The notes under the pieces are model-generated. The model did not search any database and was not told the DNA's origin. It worked only from the letters and a program-made list of their open reading frames with translations. From the NCBI RefSeq assembly GCF_051622035.1, contig NC_135362.1, forward strand, positions 26,099,001-26,163,000: 64,000 bases of DNA. Direction: 5' to 3'. Of the stretch, positions 23,721 to 36,039 are shown in pieces. A program made the position numbers and the translations under genes. Source of the DNA: Arctopsyche grandis (taxonomy: Eukaryota > Arthropoda > Insecta > Trichoptera > Hydropsychidae). The first letter of the stretch is position 1; each line of letters begins with the position of its first letter.

Positions 23721-24060
23721 TAAAATACCATTTAAAAATATATAACCATAGCACTTTGACTACCAATAGTTACATTTGCTTTGTCTACCACTGAACTACA
23801 TAGTGCAGTTTGCAAATTTGTTATCTAAAGTGGGCTGTTGACCCGAGAGTTGAAGTTGCAACTTCGCTGCAGGTCATATCTCATTGTGCGCAAATGTGCA
23901 CATTTACCAAATAATGCGGTGGCTGTGAACAGATTTAGTAAAATACACATATATTTGTACAAATATCCAACTCAAAGATTAGCATGGGATTGAACCCGAT
24001 AATCTTGGTGCTAAACATAAACGCAACCACCGAGCCATACTGCTGGATAATAAAATAAAA

Positions 24061-24887
24061 TCTATATCTTTATATATATAAAAAATGAATGTCTGTATGT
24101 CTCGAATAGGCTCTTAAGAGGGCTGTACACCCGAAACCTTAATTTTGAATGCGACAGTTGCGCTTCAACCAGATAAAACGAATTTTAAATTGACAAAATC
24201 GAGGTTTCGTATTCTACTATTTTCTCCTCCGCAACTGGACCAATTTTTAAAAAAATTTCATCATCAGTATGAGAAAGATACTTTCTGTGCATCTATCGGC
24301 GTATTTTTTTTTAAATCGACCGTTAAATAAGCACGCTGGACTCGTTTCGTGGGTGTAAAAAAGATGCGATTTTATAGATCTTTGGCGGCTCCTAGCTCCT
24401 ATAAAAAATAATAAATCAAAAAAAATAAAACAATAGATGCACCCCAATGGTTGATATCCATAGCATATTAAAAAATAATTTCTCTAGTGCCATAATTGAG
24501 GAAGGGAGAAGTATAGTACGTTTGTATGGACAATGCGCTGCTGTCCAGCCCTCTTAAAGCACTGAACAGATTACGATGGAACTTTTAGGATTTGTTGTAT
24601 GCATGTCCGGGAAGATTACTGTGAAAAAAAATCGCCCAAAAACGGGAACGGAAACGGGAATGTATGGCATTGCAACGCAATCATTTTAAATGTTTTCGCG
24701 TCGCGACCTGCGTTGTTAGGCTAAAATAAACAAACAATTGAATAATTTCAGATGTGTTCGCTGCCTGCATTTTTCCGACAAATAGGATCGGGAACGAGAA
24801 CGAAAACGGGAACGGGAACGGGAATGCAAGAGGAACGGGAATTGCATGCGTTATTGTGGCATTGCAACGCATGCCGGGTTCAGTTAG
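24061..24887 (+). mobile_element. Non-autonomous Helitron, family 2 (copy 1)
   Basis: It starts TCTATATC after an A and ends GCATGCCGGGTTCAGTTAG before a T, with a GGGAAC hexamer repeat near 24790-24840. A TTAA-flanked MITE is inserted near its 5' end. The long open frame starting at 24752 is not a gene. Confidence 0.65.
24118..24553 (+). mobile_element. TTAA-flanked MITE nested in the Helitron (copy 1)
   Basis: Inverted ends GAGGGCTGTACA / TGTCCAGCCCTC are flanked by TTAA (24114-24117 and 24554-24557). The uninterrupted Helitron at 15600-15957 has CTCCTAAACCACT at the corresponding site, so the duplication is supported by an empty-site comparison. Confidence 0.8.
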
Positions 24888-25268
24888 TAAATAATAAAAT
24901 AAATGCGAAGTCAATGTCGATAAGTAGCGCTATACCAAACAATTGTATGTATCTTGTGGAGTTGTCAGGATTGCGCTCTAAGTACGCGATATGTATGTAT
25001 GTATTACGTTTATGTGCACAAGTAGATTATGCGTCAGTCGTCATGACGTTTGGTAAAAATAACATTTGCATGTGTCGATGTTGTTACCGCATCACGCCAC
25101 GTTGCTATCGCCTTATCTTCGCAAACACGCAAGCAATTCGGCAAGCCTTTGGCGGATCGTTAAAACTACCAGTTCAAATGTCACCGACCACAGAAACCGC
25201 GGGAAAACCCGAGTCGGAAGAGGAAATGCCCGCTGGAGCTGTGGACAGATGGCCAAATTATGTGCCGG

Positions 25269-25307
<39 letters not shown>

Positions 25308-25558
25308 CCAGTTAACCCTTTGAGTGCTGACGTCTTTTCTGTTGAAAGCCCGCCACGCTGAAAATTACGCCAACATTTCCAACTAGAATTATTTAGACAT
25401 CCAATAGAAAGAAGGTATAAAAATTGTAACTAATCCAAACACACCCTGGATAACTACCGCCGAGGATTTAGAGTTTTGTAAAGGTTTATTTAGAATCTCT
25501 AATATATTTTGCAACAATCAAATATAAACTTTGGAAAGAGACTTTGTATATATGTTTA

Positions 25559-25646
25559 CATCGGTCTCCGTGATTTGACAGAATGTTAAATTACAGAAAA
25601 CGCAAATATCATAATGCAAAGATCGAAAATCGAAAGATCTTAACTT
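25559..25646 (+). mobile_element. Half copy of the foldback family
   Basis: It begins GGTCTCCGTGA and carries one arm (ATTACAGAAAACGCAAATAT, GATCGAAAATCGAAAGATCT), then changes to a TTAACTTAACTT stretch. An identical copy is at 30876-30963. Confidence 0.65.
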
Positions 25647-26012
25647 AACTTAACTTTGGTCAACTTAGTCAAGATACCCCAACAAGAGCCCTGGATCGAA
25701 GGACTCCAATATAAATACGTTTCCACAATATTAATTGACTTCCTTCAATATGCATATGTATGCCCATATGTAGAAGTACTATATTTATTACATAATCTGT
25801 AGCTCGTTTTCGTTAGGAGTTGGTACATGGAGTATCGATGAATCCATGAAAACTTCCATCCGCCCGAGCAACGCTGGGTTATTCATCTAGGCCCTAGATA
25901 GCAATAGAAAATATAGCGAATATTTAAATCCTAGATTCTAGGTTTTCAATATTAAAATACTTGAATTAAAAGTTTAAATATTTAAATATTAAAATTATAC
26001 TACATATTATTT

Positions 26013-26416
26013 ATGGGTCTCCGTGACGAGCCGGAATGTTTAATTACAGAAAACGCAAATATCGGAAGGCAAAGATCGAAAATCGAAAGATCTTAAGTCG
26101 AAAGATAATAAAAAGGTGCATGGTAAACGGTACATACTCACGCACGTACTCAGTTAATTTGCGCGAGCAGGGTACAACAGGAACAAGAGGAACAGGCTTT
26201 AACTTTTTAATGTGCGCGCGCAGAATACGGGAGGAAAAGCCTGTTCCTCTTGTTCCTGTTGTATCCTGCTCGCGCAAATTAAGTGAGTATGTACCGTTTA
26301 CCATGCACCATTTTTTTTTTTTGATCTTTCGACTTAAGATCTTTCGATTTTCGATCTTTGCATTCTGATATTTGCGTTTTCTGTAATTTAACATTCTGTC
26401 AAGTCACGTAGACCCA
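26013..26416. mobile_element. Foldback MITE, about 404 bp near-palindrome (copy 1)
   Basis: The ends are ATGGGTCTCCGTGAC and GTCACGTAGACCCAT. The two arms, each about 190 bases, are nearly perfect inverted repeats and include GATCGAAAATCGAAAGATCT, GTACATACTCA and CAGGAACAAGAGGAACAGGC. The loop is only about 35 bases and contains GCGCGCGCAGAATACGG. Near-identical frames therefore appear on both strands and are not genes. Relatives: 31330-31733 (duplicate) and 57708-58104 (diverged). Confidence 0.85.
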
Positions 26417-26567
26417 TGTTTACATATATGTACGCTTCGTTCGTTGGTTCGTAGTTTTTTTTCGATTCATAGGCGCCGATTCAATTTTTTTCGATTCAAA
26501 GAATTCTGTCCCTGGGGGCGAAGGCGGCGGGGGCGCGGGCTCCGGGGACGCAGGCGCCGGATTCTGG

Positions 26568-26771
26568 TATACATATAATTTCGAAAGAGACTTAGTATAT
26601 ATGTTTGTTTGTTCGTGACATTCAATTTATTAAAAAAAACAAATGAGTATTCAAATAAAATTATATAAAATAAAATTATTCAAATAAATTTAATGATATG
26701 TTTACTATTAGATTAGTCATGTTTAAGCTGTTTATATTACAAATACCGAGCGAAGCCGGGTAAAACCACTA
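26568..26771 (+). mobile_element. Non-autonomous Helitron, family 1 (copy in duplication 1)
   Basis: It runs from TATAATTTCGAAAGAGAC to AGCCGGGTAAAACCACTAG before T. It is preceded by an isolated GC-rich block (about 26508-26565, GGGGGCGAAGGCGGCGGG). Confidence 0.65.
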
Positions 26772-27359
26772 GTATGATATAAACAAAATTAGTCTATTGA
26801 TGAATGTATTTTTCCAAAACTAGTTCCATCTTCTTCGTTGTTGTTAAAATGTAATGCTCGCAATCTAAATGCCAAGCCACAATATAAAATACTCAGCAGT
26901 TAGGGATTTCCATCGGGAAATTCTGATATGTGGTTATAAATTCAGAAATTCCGGTGTAAATTAGTCTTTATGAACATTGACACGGATTACTCGACCCATA
27001 TTCAATGCATTTTTTTCAATGCTACCTGGAAAGGCTTAGCGGGTAGTATTCTTGTTTAATTTATACATGCTCAATATACAACAATTTTCAGGCTCATGGA
27101 CTTGTTGACAAAACGCCGTTCGGCGTTGGGTCACGATTCAAAGAGTTAAGGGTAAATACGGTACAAAATGCCGAGGTTTATCGGTACTATCACCATCATC
27201 ATCATTTACTGCTGGATAAAGGCCTCTCTTTCGAGCAACTCTCATCGATCTCGTCCCACACATTTTTTTCTAATTTCATCCATGTAGTAATAATTAAAGA
27301 GGGGACCCAGAGCGTTCCTTTCATTGTTCAATTGTTGTAAATGCATTGTTAAAGGTTCG

Positions 27360-27540
27360 CCGAACCTTTTTTTTTAACTCTAGCTTTGTAAATAGAGCCA
27401 AACCGCCCCGATTCCTGGAAAAAGCACGGTCTCTATCCGCGCTCTAGTAATAACTAGAGGTAGGACCGGAAGCGTGCTTTTTCCAGGAAACAGGGCAAAG
27501 TACAAAGCTAGAGAGCATAAAAAAGGTTCATCATAAAAAT
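27360..27540. repeat. Inverted-repeat (hairpin) element
   Basis: Arms CTCTAGCTTTGTA / TACAAAGCTAGAG and CCTGGAAAAAGCACG / CGTGCTTTTTCCAGG are nested about a centre near 27455. The left flank (GTTGTAAATGCATTGTTAAAGG) recurs near 61650. The same hairpin is at 32677-32857. Confidence 0.7.
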
Positions 27541-27811
27541 GAACAAAGAACGGCGCAAAGTTGGTCCGCTCTTTAGTAATAACATTCTCTCCTCTCTTTT
27601 TACTTAGTAACAATAGATGAAGTTTTGTGATCATGCGAAAATTCGAACTCATAATCGATTACTGATCACGTTTTCATGATCTAGAAAAAATGTGTGTGTG
27701 TGTGTGTCTGTGTATTTTGGGGATTTTTTGAACACCGTTAGTCCTATCGAACCAAAACTTGGTATCGAGCGCTGAAATTCTTATAGACATGACGAAAATT
27801 TTTTGCTTAAT

Positions 27812-28011
27812 AATGGCAATGGGCGGGTAATGCAGCTAGAAGAACGGATGATAGATTGACGAAAGAAGTGCTCGAATGGTATCCGAGAGAATGTAAAAGG
27901 GTGCAAGGAAGGTCACAGGGGAGATGGGTGAATGAAAACAGAAAAATGTGTGAGATGAGAGGGATGAGAGTTGCCCTAAACAGAGACGAATGGAAGCGTG
28001 TTGATAAATGA
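27812..28011 (+). pseudogene. RTE-like LINE ORF2 C-terminus
   Basis: An open stretch reads ARRTDDRLTKEVLEWYPREC, then GRWVNENRKMCEMRGMRV, ALNRDEWKRVDK and a stop, the usual end of RTE-clade ORF2 proteins in insects. Another short piece in reverse orientation lies at 27195-27300. Duplicates are at plus 5317. Confidence 0.75.
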
Positions 28012-29377
28012 TTTTTTACAAGGCTCTTTTATGTTTTTTTTTTTTTTTAAATGGATTTAGCTAGCAAGCTTGAAAAGGTTCGCTGCCGCTGCACTATTGA
28101 CGTTTTGATTAGACAACGATCAAGTTGTTCAACTTATTCATGTATGATATCATTTTGAAGGAAAATTTTCCCACTTTTTATGCGTGTTCCAAAAGTCTTG
28201 ATAGTAGTAAGTCTTTTTTTTTAATGATACGTACATCCATATTCGATTCGGTCTTATATTGGAAGGCTGTCAACTATTGGTGCAGTTACCCGCCTGATCA
28301 AATGAATATTTACTTCGGTTAATTATAATAACATTATCGCGAACTTTATCGACCGGATCGTACTTGGCACTTACAGGGTTAATGTGCTCATTTGCATACT
28401 ACGTATTGATTTTTATTAAAGCCGTTTCATATTTTATTTACGTGAATTGCGAACCCCGTACAAATTGGTGCCGGTCAATAAATACTACATATAATACGTA
28501 TTTTTATACTTAAAGAGTACTTATTCAATAAGCGTAATAGAATATAATATTTACATGCATATATATGTATGTAGATTATAATCAGAATTTTACTCCATTG
28601 TCATGCCGATTATGCCATGTTATATTTTGTAAAATTGAAAATGCTGCTAAAAAGTGCCTTCCTCGACAATTAATTACAAACATTACAGCATTTTTATTAC
28701 ATAAATCGCTTTCGAGATTTCGAGAGACTGGAGAACACGAAAGTTACAATTAATAAATCCATATAGACATCTATGGATTTATTAATTGGATTAATTAATA
28801 AATCAAATTCAGATATTTGTGACATTGCGGGTAGGATGGTTTATGCCAATTTGATGGAGGAACCGTTTCAACAATGAAATCAGATAAATTGGCAAACTCT
28901 GATAGGAAACGATCGACTTGGAGTCACAAATATCCAAGTCTGACCAGCATTTTTAAAGATTAGCATGGGATTGAACCCGGTAATCTCTTGGTGTTAAACA
29001 TAAACGCAACAACCAAGCCATACTGCTGGCTGGCTGGTAAAATACCATTTAAAAATATATAACCATAGCACTTTGACTACCAATAGTTACATTTGCTTTG
29101 TCTACCACTGAACTACATAGTGCAGTTTGCAAATTTGTTATCTAAAGTGGGCTGTTGACCCGAGAGTTGAAGTTGCAACTTCGCTGCAGGTCATATCTCA
29201 TTGTGCGCAAATGTGCACATTTACCAAATAATGCGGTGGCTGTGAACAGATTTAGTAAAATACACATATATTTGTACAAATATCCAACTCAAAGATTAGC
29301 ATGGGATTGAACCCGATAATCTTGGTGCTAAACATAAACGCAACCACCGAGCCATACTGCTGGATAATAAAATAAAA

Positions 29378-30204
29378 TCTATATCTTTATATATATAAAA
29401 AATGAATGTCTGTATGTCTCGAATAGGCTCTTAAGAGGGCTGTACACCCGAAACCTTAATTTTGAATGCGACAGTTGCGCTTCAACCAGATAAAACGAAT
29501 TTTAAATTGACAAAATCGAGGTTTCGTATTCTACTATTTTCTCCTCCGCAACTGGACCAATTTTTAAAAAAATTTCATCATCAGTATGAGAAAGATACTT
29601 TCTGTGCATCTATCGGCGTATTTTTTTTTAAATCGACCGTTAAATAAGCACGCTGGACTCGTTTCGTGGGTGTAAAAAAGATGCGATTTTATAGATCTTT
29701 GGCGGCTCCTAGCTCCTATAAAAAATAATAAATCAAAAAAAATAAAACAATAGATGCACCCCAATGGTTGATATCCATAGCATATTAAAAAATAATTTCT
29801 CTAGTGCCATAATTGAGGAAGGGAGAAGTATAGTACGTTTGTATGGACAATGCGCTGCTGTCCAGCCCTCTTAAAGCACTGAACAGATTACGATGGAACT
29901 TTTAGGATTTGTTGTATGCATGTCCGGGAAGATTACTGTGAAAAAAAATCGCCCAAAAACGGGAACGGAAACGGGAATGTATGGCATTGCAACGCAATCA
30001 TTTTAAATGTTTTCGCGTCGCGACCTGCGTTGTTAGGCTAAAATAAACAAACAATTGAATAATTTCAGATGTGTTCGCTGCCTGCATTTTTCCGACAAAT
30101 AGGATCGGGAACGAGAACGAAAACGGGAACGGGAACGGGAATGCAAGAGGAACGGGAATTGCATGCGTTATTGTGGCATTGCAACGCATGCCGGGTTCAG
30201 TTAG
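29378..30204 (+). mobile_element. Non-autonomous Helitron, family 2 (copy 2)
   Basis: Base-for-base repeat of 24061-24887 within the tandem duplication. The nested TTAA MITE is at 29435-29870. Confidence 0.65.
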
Positions 30205-30585
30205 TAAATAATAAAATAAATGCGAAGTCAATGTCGATAAGTAGCGCTATACCAAACAATTGTATGTATCTTGTGGAGTTGTCAGGATTGCGCTCTAAGT
30301 ACGCGATATGTATGTATGTATTACGTTTATGTGCACAAGTAGATTATGCGTCAGTCGTCATGACGTTTGGTAAAAATAACATTTGCATGTGTCGATGTTG
30401 TTACCGCATCACGCCACGTTGCTATCGCCTTATCTTCGCAAACACGCAAGCAATTCGGCAAGCCTTTGGCGGATCGTTAAAACTACCAGTTCAAATGTCA
30501 CCGACCACAGAAACCGCGGGAAAACCCGAGTCGGAAGAGGAAATGCCCGCTGGAGCTGTGGACAGATGGCCAAATTATGTGCCGG

Positions 30586-30624
<39 letters not shown>

Positions 30625-31329
30625 CCAGTTAACCCTTTGAGTGCTGACGTCTTTTCTGTTGAAAGCCCGCCACGCTGAAAATTACGCCAACATTTCCAAC
30701 TAGAATTATTTAGACATCCAATAGAAAGAAGGTATAAAAATTGTAACTAATCCAAACACACCCTGGATAACTACCGCCGAGGATTTAGAGTTTTGTAAAG
30801 GTTTATTTAGAATCTCTAATATATTTTGCAACAATCAAATATAAACTTTGGAAAGAGACTTTGTATATATGTTTACATCGGTCTCCGTGATTTGACAGAA
30901 TGTTAAATTACAGAAAACGCAAATATCATAATGCAAAGATCGAAAATCGAAAGATCTTAACTTAACTTAACTTTGGTCAACTTAGTCAAGATACCCCAAC
31001 AAGAGCCCTGGATCGAAGGACTCCAATATAAATACGTTTCCACAATATTAATTGACTTCCTTCAATATGCATATGTATGCCCATATGTAGAAGTACTATA
31101 TTTATTACATAATCTGTAGCTCGTTTTCGTTAGGAGTTGGTACATGGAGTATCGATGAATCCATGAAAACTTCCATCCGCCCGAGCAACGCTGGGTTATT
31201 CATCTAGGCCCTAGATAGCAATAGAAAATATAGCGAATATTTAAATCCTAGATTCTAGGTTTTCAATATTAAAATACTTGAATTAAAAGTTTAAATATTT
31301 AAATATTAAAATTATACTACATATTATTT

Positions 31330-31733
31330 ATGGGTCTCCGTGACGAGCCGGAATGTTTAATTACAGAAAACGCAAATATCGGAAGGCAAAGATCGAAAAT
31401 CGAAAGATCTTAAGTCGAAAGATAATAAAAAGGTGCATGGTAAACGGTACATACTCACGCACGTACTCAGTTAATTTGCGCGAGCAGGGTACAACAGGAA
31501 CAAGAGGAACAGGCTTTAACTTTTTAATGTGCGCGCGCAGAATACGGGAGGAAAAGCCTGTTCCTCTTGTTCCTGTTGTATCCTGCTCGCGCAAATTAAG
31601 TGAGTATGTACCGTTTACCATGCACCATTTTTTTTTTTTGATCTTTCGACTTAAGATCTTTCGATTTTCGATCTTTGCATTCTGATATTTGCGTTTTCTG
31701 TAATTTAACATTCTGTCAAGTCACGTAGACCCA
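31330..31733. mobile_element. Foldback MITE (copy 2)
   Basis: Identical to 26013-26416 as part of the tandem duplication. Confidence 0.85.
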
Positions 31734-31884
31734 TGTTTACATATATGTACGCTTCGTTCGTTGGTTCGTAGTTTTTTTTCGATTCATAGGCGCCGATTCA
31801 ATTTTTTTCGATTCAAAGAATTCTGTCCCTGGGGGCGAAGGCGGCGGGGGCGCGGGCTCCGGGGACGCAGGCGCCGGATTCTGG

Positions 31885-32088
31885 TATACATATAATTTCG
31901 AAAGAGACTTAGTATATATGTTTGTTTGTTCGTGACATTCAATTTATTAAAAAAAACAAATGAGTATTCAAATAAAATTATATAAAATAAAATTATTCAA
32001 ATAAATTTAATGATATGTTTACTATTAGATTAGTCATGTTTAAGCTGTTTATATTACAAATACCGAGCGAAGCCGGGTAAAACCACTA
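31885..32088 (+). mobile_element. Non-autonomous Helitron, family 1 (copy in duplication 2)
   Basis: Identical to 26568-26771 as part of the tandem duplication. Confidence 0.65.
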
Positions 32089-33128
32089 GTATGATATAAA
32101 CAAAATTAGTCTATTGATGAATGTATTTTTCCAAAACTAGTTCCATCTTCTTCGTTGTTGTTAAAATGTAATGCTCGCAATCTAAATGCCAAGCCACAAT
32201 ATAAAATACTCAGCAGTTAGGGATTTCCATCGGGAAATTCTGATATGTGGTTATAAATTCAGAAATTCCGGTGTAAATTAGTCTTTATGAACATTGACAC
32301 GGATTACTCGACCCATATTCAATGCATTTTTTTCAATGCTACCTGGAAAGGCTTAGCGGGTAGTATTCTTGTTTAATTTATACATGCTCAATATACAACA
32401 ATTTTCAGGCTCATGGACTTGTTGACAAAACGCCGTTCGGCGTTGGGTCACGATTCAAAGAGTTAAGGGTAAATACGGTACAAAATGCCGAGGTTTATCG
32501 GTACTATCACCATCATCATCATTTACTGCTGGATAAAGGCCTCTCTTTCGAGCAACTCTCATCGATCTCGTCCCACACATTTTTTTCTAATTTCATCCAT
32601 GTAGTAATAATTAAAGAGGGGACCCAGAGCGTTCCTTTCATTGTTCAATTGTTGTAAATGCATTGTTAAAGGTTCGCCGAACCTTTTTTTTTAACTCTAG
32701 CTTTGTAAATAGAGCCAAACCGCCCCGATTCCTGGAAAAAGCACGGTCTCTATCCGCGCTCTAGTAATAACTAGAGGTAGGACCGGAAGCGTGCTTTTTC
32801 CAGGAAACAGGGCAAAGTACAAAGCTAGAGAGCATAAAAAAGGTTCATCATAAAAATGAACAAAGAACGGCGCAAAGTTGGTCCGCTCTTTAGTAATAAC
32901 ATTCTCTCCTCTCTTTTTACTTAGTAACAATAGATGAAGTTTTGTGATCATGCGAAAATTCGAACTCATAATCGATTACTGATCACGTTTTCATGATCTA
33001 GAAAAAATGTGTGTGTGTGTGTGTCTGTGTATTTTGGGGATTTTTTGAACACCGTTAGTCCTATCGAACCAAAACTTGGTATCGAGCGCTGAAATTCTTA
33101 TAGACATGACGAAAATTTTTTGCTTAAT

Positions 33129-33328
33129 AATGGCAATGGGCGGGTAATGCAGCTAGAAGAACGGATGATAGATTGACGAAAGAAGTGCTCGAATGGTATC
33201 CGAGAGAATGTAAAAGGGTGCAAGGAAGGTCACAGGGGAGATGGGTGAATGAAAACAGAAAAATGTGTGAGATGAGAGGGATGAGAGTTGCCCTAAACAG
33301 AGACGAATGGAAGCGTGTTGATAAATGA
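33129..33328 (+). pseudogene. RTE-like LINE ORF2 C-terminus (copy 2)
   Basis: Identical to 27812-28011 as part of the tandem duplication. Confidence 0.75.
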
Positions 33329-34261
33329 TTTTTTACAAGGCTCTTTTATGTTTTTTTTTTTTTTTAAATGGATTTAGCTAGCAAGCTTGAAAAGGTTCGC
33401 TGCCGCTGCACTATTGACGTTTTGATTAGACAACGATCAAGTTGTTCAACTTATTCATGTATGATATCATTTTGAAGGAAAATTTTCCCACTTTTTATGC
33501 GTGTTCCAAAAGTCTTGATAGTAGTAAGTCTTTTTTTTTAATGATACGTACATCCATATTCGATTCGGTCTTATATTGGAAGGCTGTCAACTATTGGTGC
33601 AGTTACCCGCCTGATCAAATGAATATTTACTTCGGTTAATTATAATAACATTATCGCGAACTTTATCGACCGGATCGTACTTGGCACTTACAGGGTTAAT
33701 GTGCTCATTTGCATACTACGTATTGATTTTTATTAAAGCCGTTTCATATTTTATTTACGTGAATTGCGAACCCCGTACAAATTGGTGCCGGTCAATAAAT
33801 ACTACATATAATACGTATTTTTATACTTAAAGAGTACTTATTCAATAAGCGTAATAGAATATAATATTTACATGCATATATATGTATGTAGATTATAATC
33901 AGAATTTTACTCCATTGTCATGCCGATTATGCCATGTTATATTTTGTAAAATTGAAAATGCTGCTAAAAAGTGTCCGCTAATTGAATACTTTTGTGTGAA
34001 AAAACGATGCTAACCTTTGCTATTTTTATTACAATACACATCGTATGTATGTAAATCTGTCAGTCGTATGTTTTTATTTTTTGTACTCTTTCTTACAAAA
34101 TAGATTTTAGTTAGTGTGGAACAATCTACATACATACATACATATGTATGTACATAAAATTTCTGAGAATTTCGTGTGTTTGATATGTATATGTATGCCT
34201 TTATGTATATGAGGAAATATAAATATTACCCCTATTTACTTCCCACTGCCTTTTTATAAGG

Positions 34262-34715
34262 TATGCTGGGCTTTGACTCACTATCTTTTGGCATGAATTA
34301 TTTCATTGGAGTATTAAAGGGAAGAATCGACAACTCTTCGATTTTATTAGAATTTAAATTTTCGGCGCCTGAATGCGGTAGAGCTTTGCGTCATCATCAA
34401 TTTTGCAACCTACTCCTGCGAAAACGTCTGCTTTCAATAACTCGTCTCTTATAAAGGCTATCCGGTTCCTTAATGTGATAGATTAAGGAACCAGACCTAT
34501 TCAATTGTCATGTTGATGAGCTGGTCAGTTTCTTGAGATTCAACACGAGACTATTTGAATGATGTGAATGATTGTTATATTTTATTTTCTTTCTTTGTTG
34601 TTTTCTTTTTTTGTAAGACTGGTGTGACGCTTTGGGGTAGTCTGTCAGGTCACAATGGTCATTTTATTGTTATTATTATTATAAAATAATTAATAAATAA
34701 ATGTTATACTATAGT
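34262..34715 (+). pseudogene. Jockey/CR1-like LINE 3' end
   Basis: The frame from 34263 reads GMNYFIGVLKGRIDNSSILL, then a FSAPECGRALRHHQF region and LLLRKRLLSITRLL, the usual end of ORF2 in this LINE group. It is followed by a T-rich 3' UTR with GACGCTTTGGGGTAGTCTGTC and a TAATAAATAAATG tail near 34690-34705. Confidence 0.55.
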
Positions 34716-34884
34716 TTGCTTCTGAATGAGACAATGCTAATTTTAGATGAATTCGAAGTCAGTTTTACTTTGTGATTATAATATTTATAAAATAATATTA
34801 CAGTACCCCTTACATTCTGCAAAAAAATTATAAGCATTGGTTTTATTGATTAGAATACTCGTAATTTTTGTTTTTTTGTTGGGA

Positions 34885-35135
34885 TCATATGACATAGTAG
34901 GTTAGATGGTTTTTGCCAATTTGACCAGGATCTGTTTCAACAATGAAATCAGATAAGTCGGCAAACTCTGCTTAGGAAACGACCTACTTGAGGTCACAAA
35001 TATCCGAATCTGGTCGGCAGCACTACAAATAATACTCGGAATAAATTCTTTTCAATCGAGATCAACTCACGGGATCGAAGCCAGCAACCTCTCGGTTGTC
35101 AGAATCAAGGCAACCACCAAGATATGCTGCTGGCT
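34885..35135 (-). mobile_element. SINE, subfamily 2
   Basis: In reverse orientation it has AGCCAGCAGCATAT, a GGTGGTTGCCTTG head, a degraded B box GCTTCGATCC, and the extra block AATTCTTTTCAATCG absent from subfamily 1. The copy at 53905-54145 has the same extra block. Confidence 0.7.
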
Positions 35136-35137
35136 AA

Positions 35138-35359
35138 TCTAATATATAATTTCGAAAGAGACTTTGTAATTATGTAATGTTGGTTGGTAACATCGAAAAC
35201 AAATCTATGACGACGATTCGATATTGTTTCGATTCTATATATATATTTTTTCCATTCAAATAAATTTAATAAAAAAACAAATGAATATTTACTATTAGAT
35301 TCGCCACGTTTAAGCTGTTTATATTACAAATACTGAGCGAAGCCGGATAAAACAACTAG
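35138..35359 (+). mobile_element. Non-autonomous Helitron, family 1
   Basis: It starts TCTAATATATAATTTCGAAA after an A and ends GAAGCCGGATAAAACAACTAG; the 3' CTAG and the preceding GAGCGAAGCCGG semi-palindrome are Helitron-like. It directly abuts the SINE to its left. Confidence 0.7.
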
Positions 35360-36039
35360 GTTATTATAAATAAAAACTTTTTTGAGGAAACTTAAAGAAA
35401 GGATAAGTCTGAGCACTCACCATCAGGGCCGAGAGGAATCCCGGGCCCTGGAAATAGAATTCCATAGCCTATGACAAACCAAAAAAAAATATCTTATTGA
35501 TATATTTTTAATATGCTAAAAATCTATCAGAACTATTAGAAAAATACCTATATATATGTACATAGGTATTTTTGGCTATTTTTGGAAATAATCGAGTAAG
35601 AAAGTATCATATAACAGGTACGATTTTACATGGACACAAAGATCGCGGAAATGCGCAGATCCAAAAATAATACACATTTAGCATTAAAGTAATATATGTA
35701 TTTTGATGTAGAATAATATAAAATATCAATATCAATCAGTCTAACGATCTAACACGGGGCCCCTCAAGTAGTCCGGGCCCTGAAACTTTAACCCCAGCTT
35801 CCTTCCCCTCTCGGCGGCCCGGCTCCCTTCTCTAATTAGTAAAAAAATAATTTATGTTTGATTTATGTGCAATAAATAAGTTTGTGTACGATTTGATAGA
35901 TGTCTCGTTGAATTGCGAGTTTTTCAGTGTCTCGTAACTCAGTTACTTATATAATGAAAAATGCTGCAATATTTGTAATTGGCTAGGAAGGCGCATTGGG
36001 GTTGCCTGTAATGCCTTCCTGGTATGTGTTGTCATAAAA

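Larger units (their letters stand above)
23339..28656. repeat. Tandem duplication, copy 1 (5317-bp period)
   Basis: Every position compared agrees with the base 5317 further on, including a 30-base (AT)15 tract (25275 vs 30592), a T12 run, a T15 run and a TG repeat. The match begins at G23339 and stops after G28656/G33973, so the three edges share only one base (G). The unit holds SINE, Helitron, MITE and LINE fragments and no gene. Confidence 0.95.
28656..33973. repeat. Tandem duplication, copy 2 (5317-bp period)
   Basis: See copy 1. It shares base 28656 with copy 1 and ends at G33973, after which the sequence diverges (GTC here versus GCC at 28656-28658). Confidence 0.95.

Noticed and set aside
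24752..25315. 187-codon open frame (and its identical copy at 30069-30632)
   Set aside because: It spans the GGGAAC repeat and 3' end of a Helitron and finishes in an (AT)15 Ile-Tyr tract; the two copies are identical only because of the tandem duplication.
26036..26394. Similar open frames on both strands starting M(F/L)NYRKRKY
   Set aside because: They mirror each other because the DNA is a foldback palindrome; the same holds for 31353-31711.
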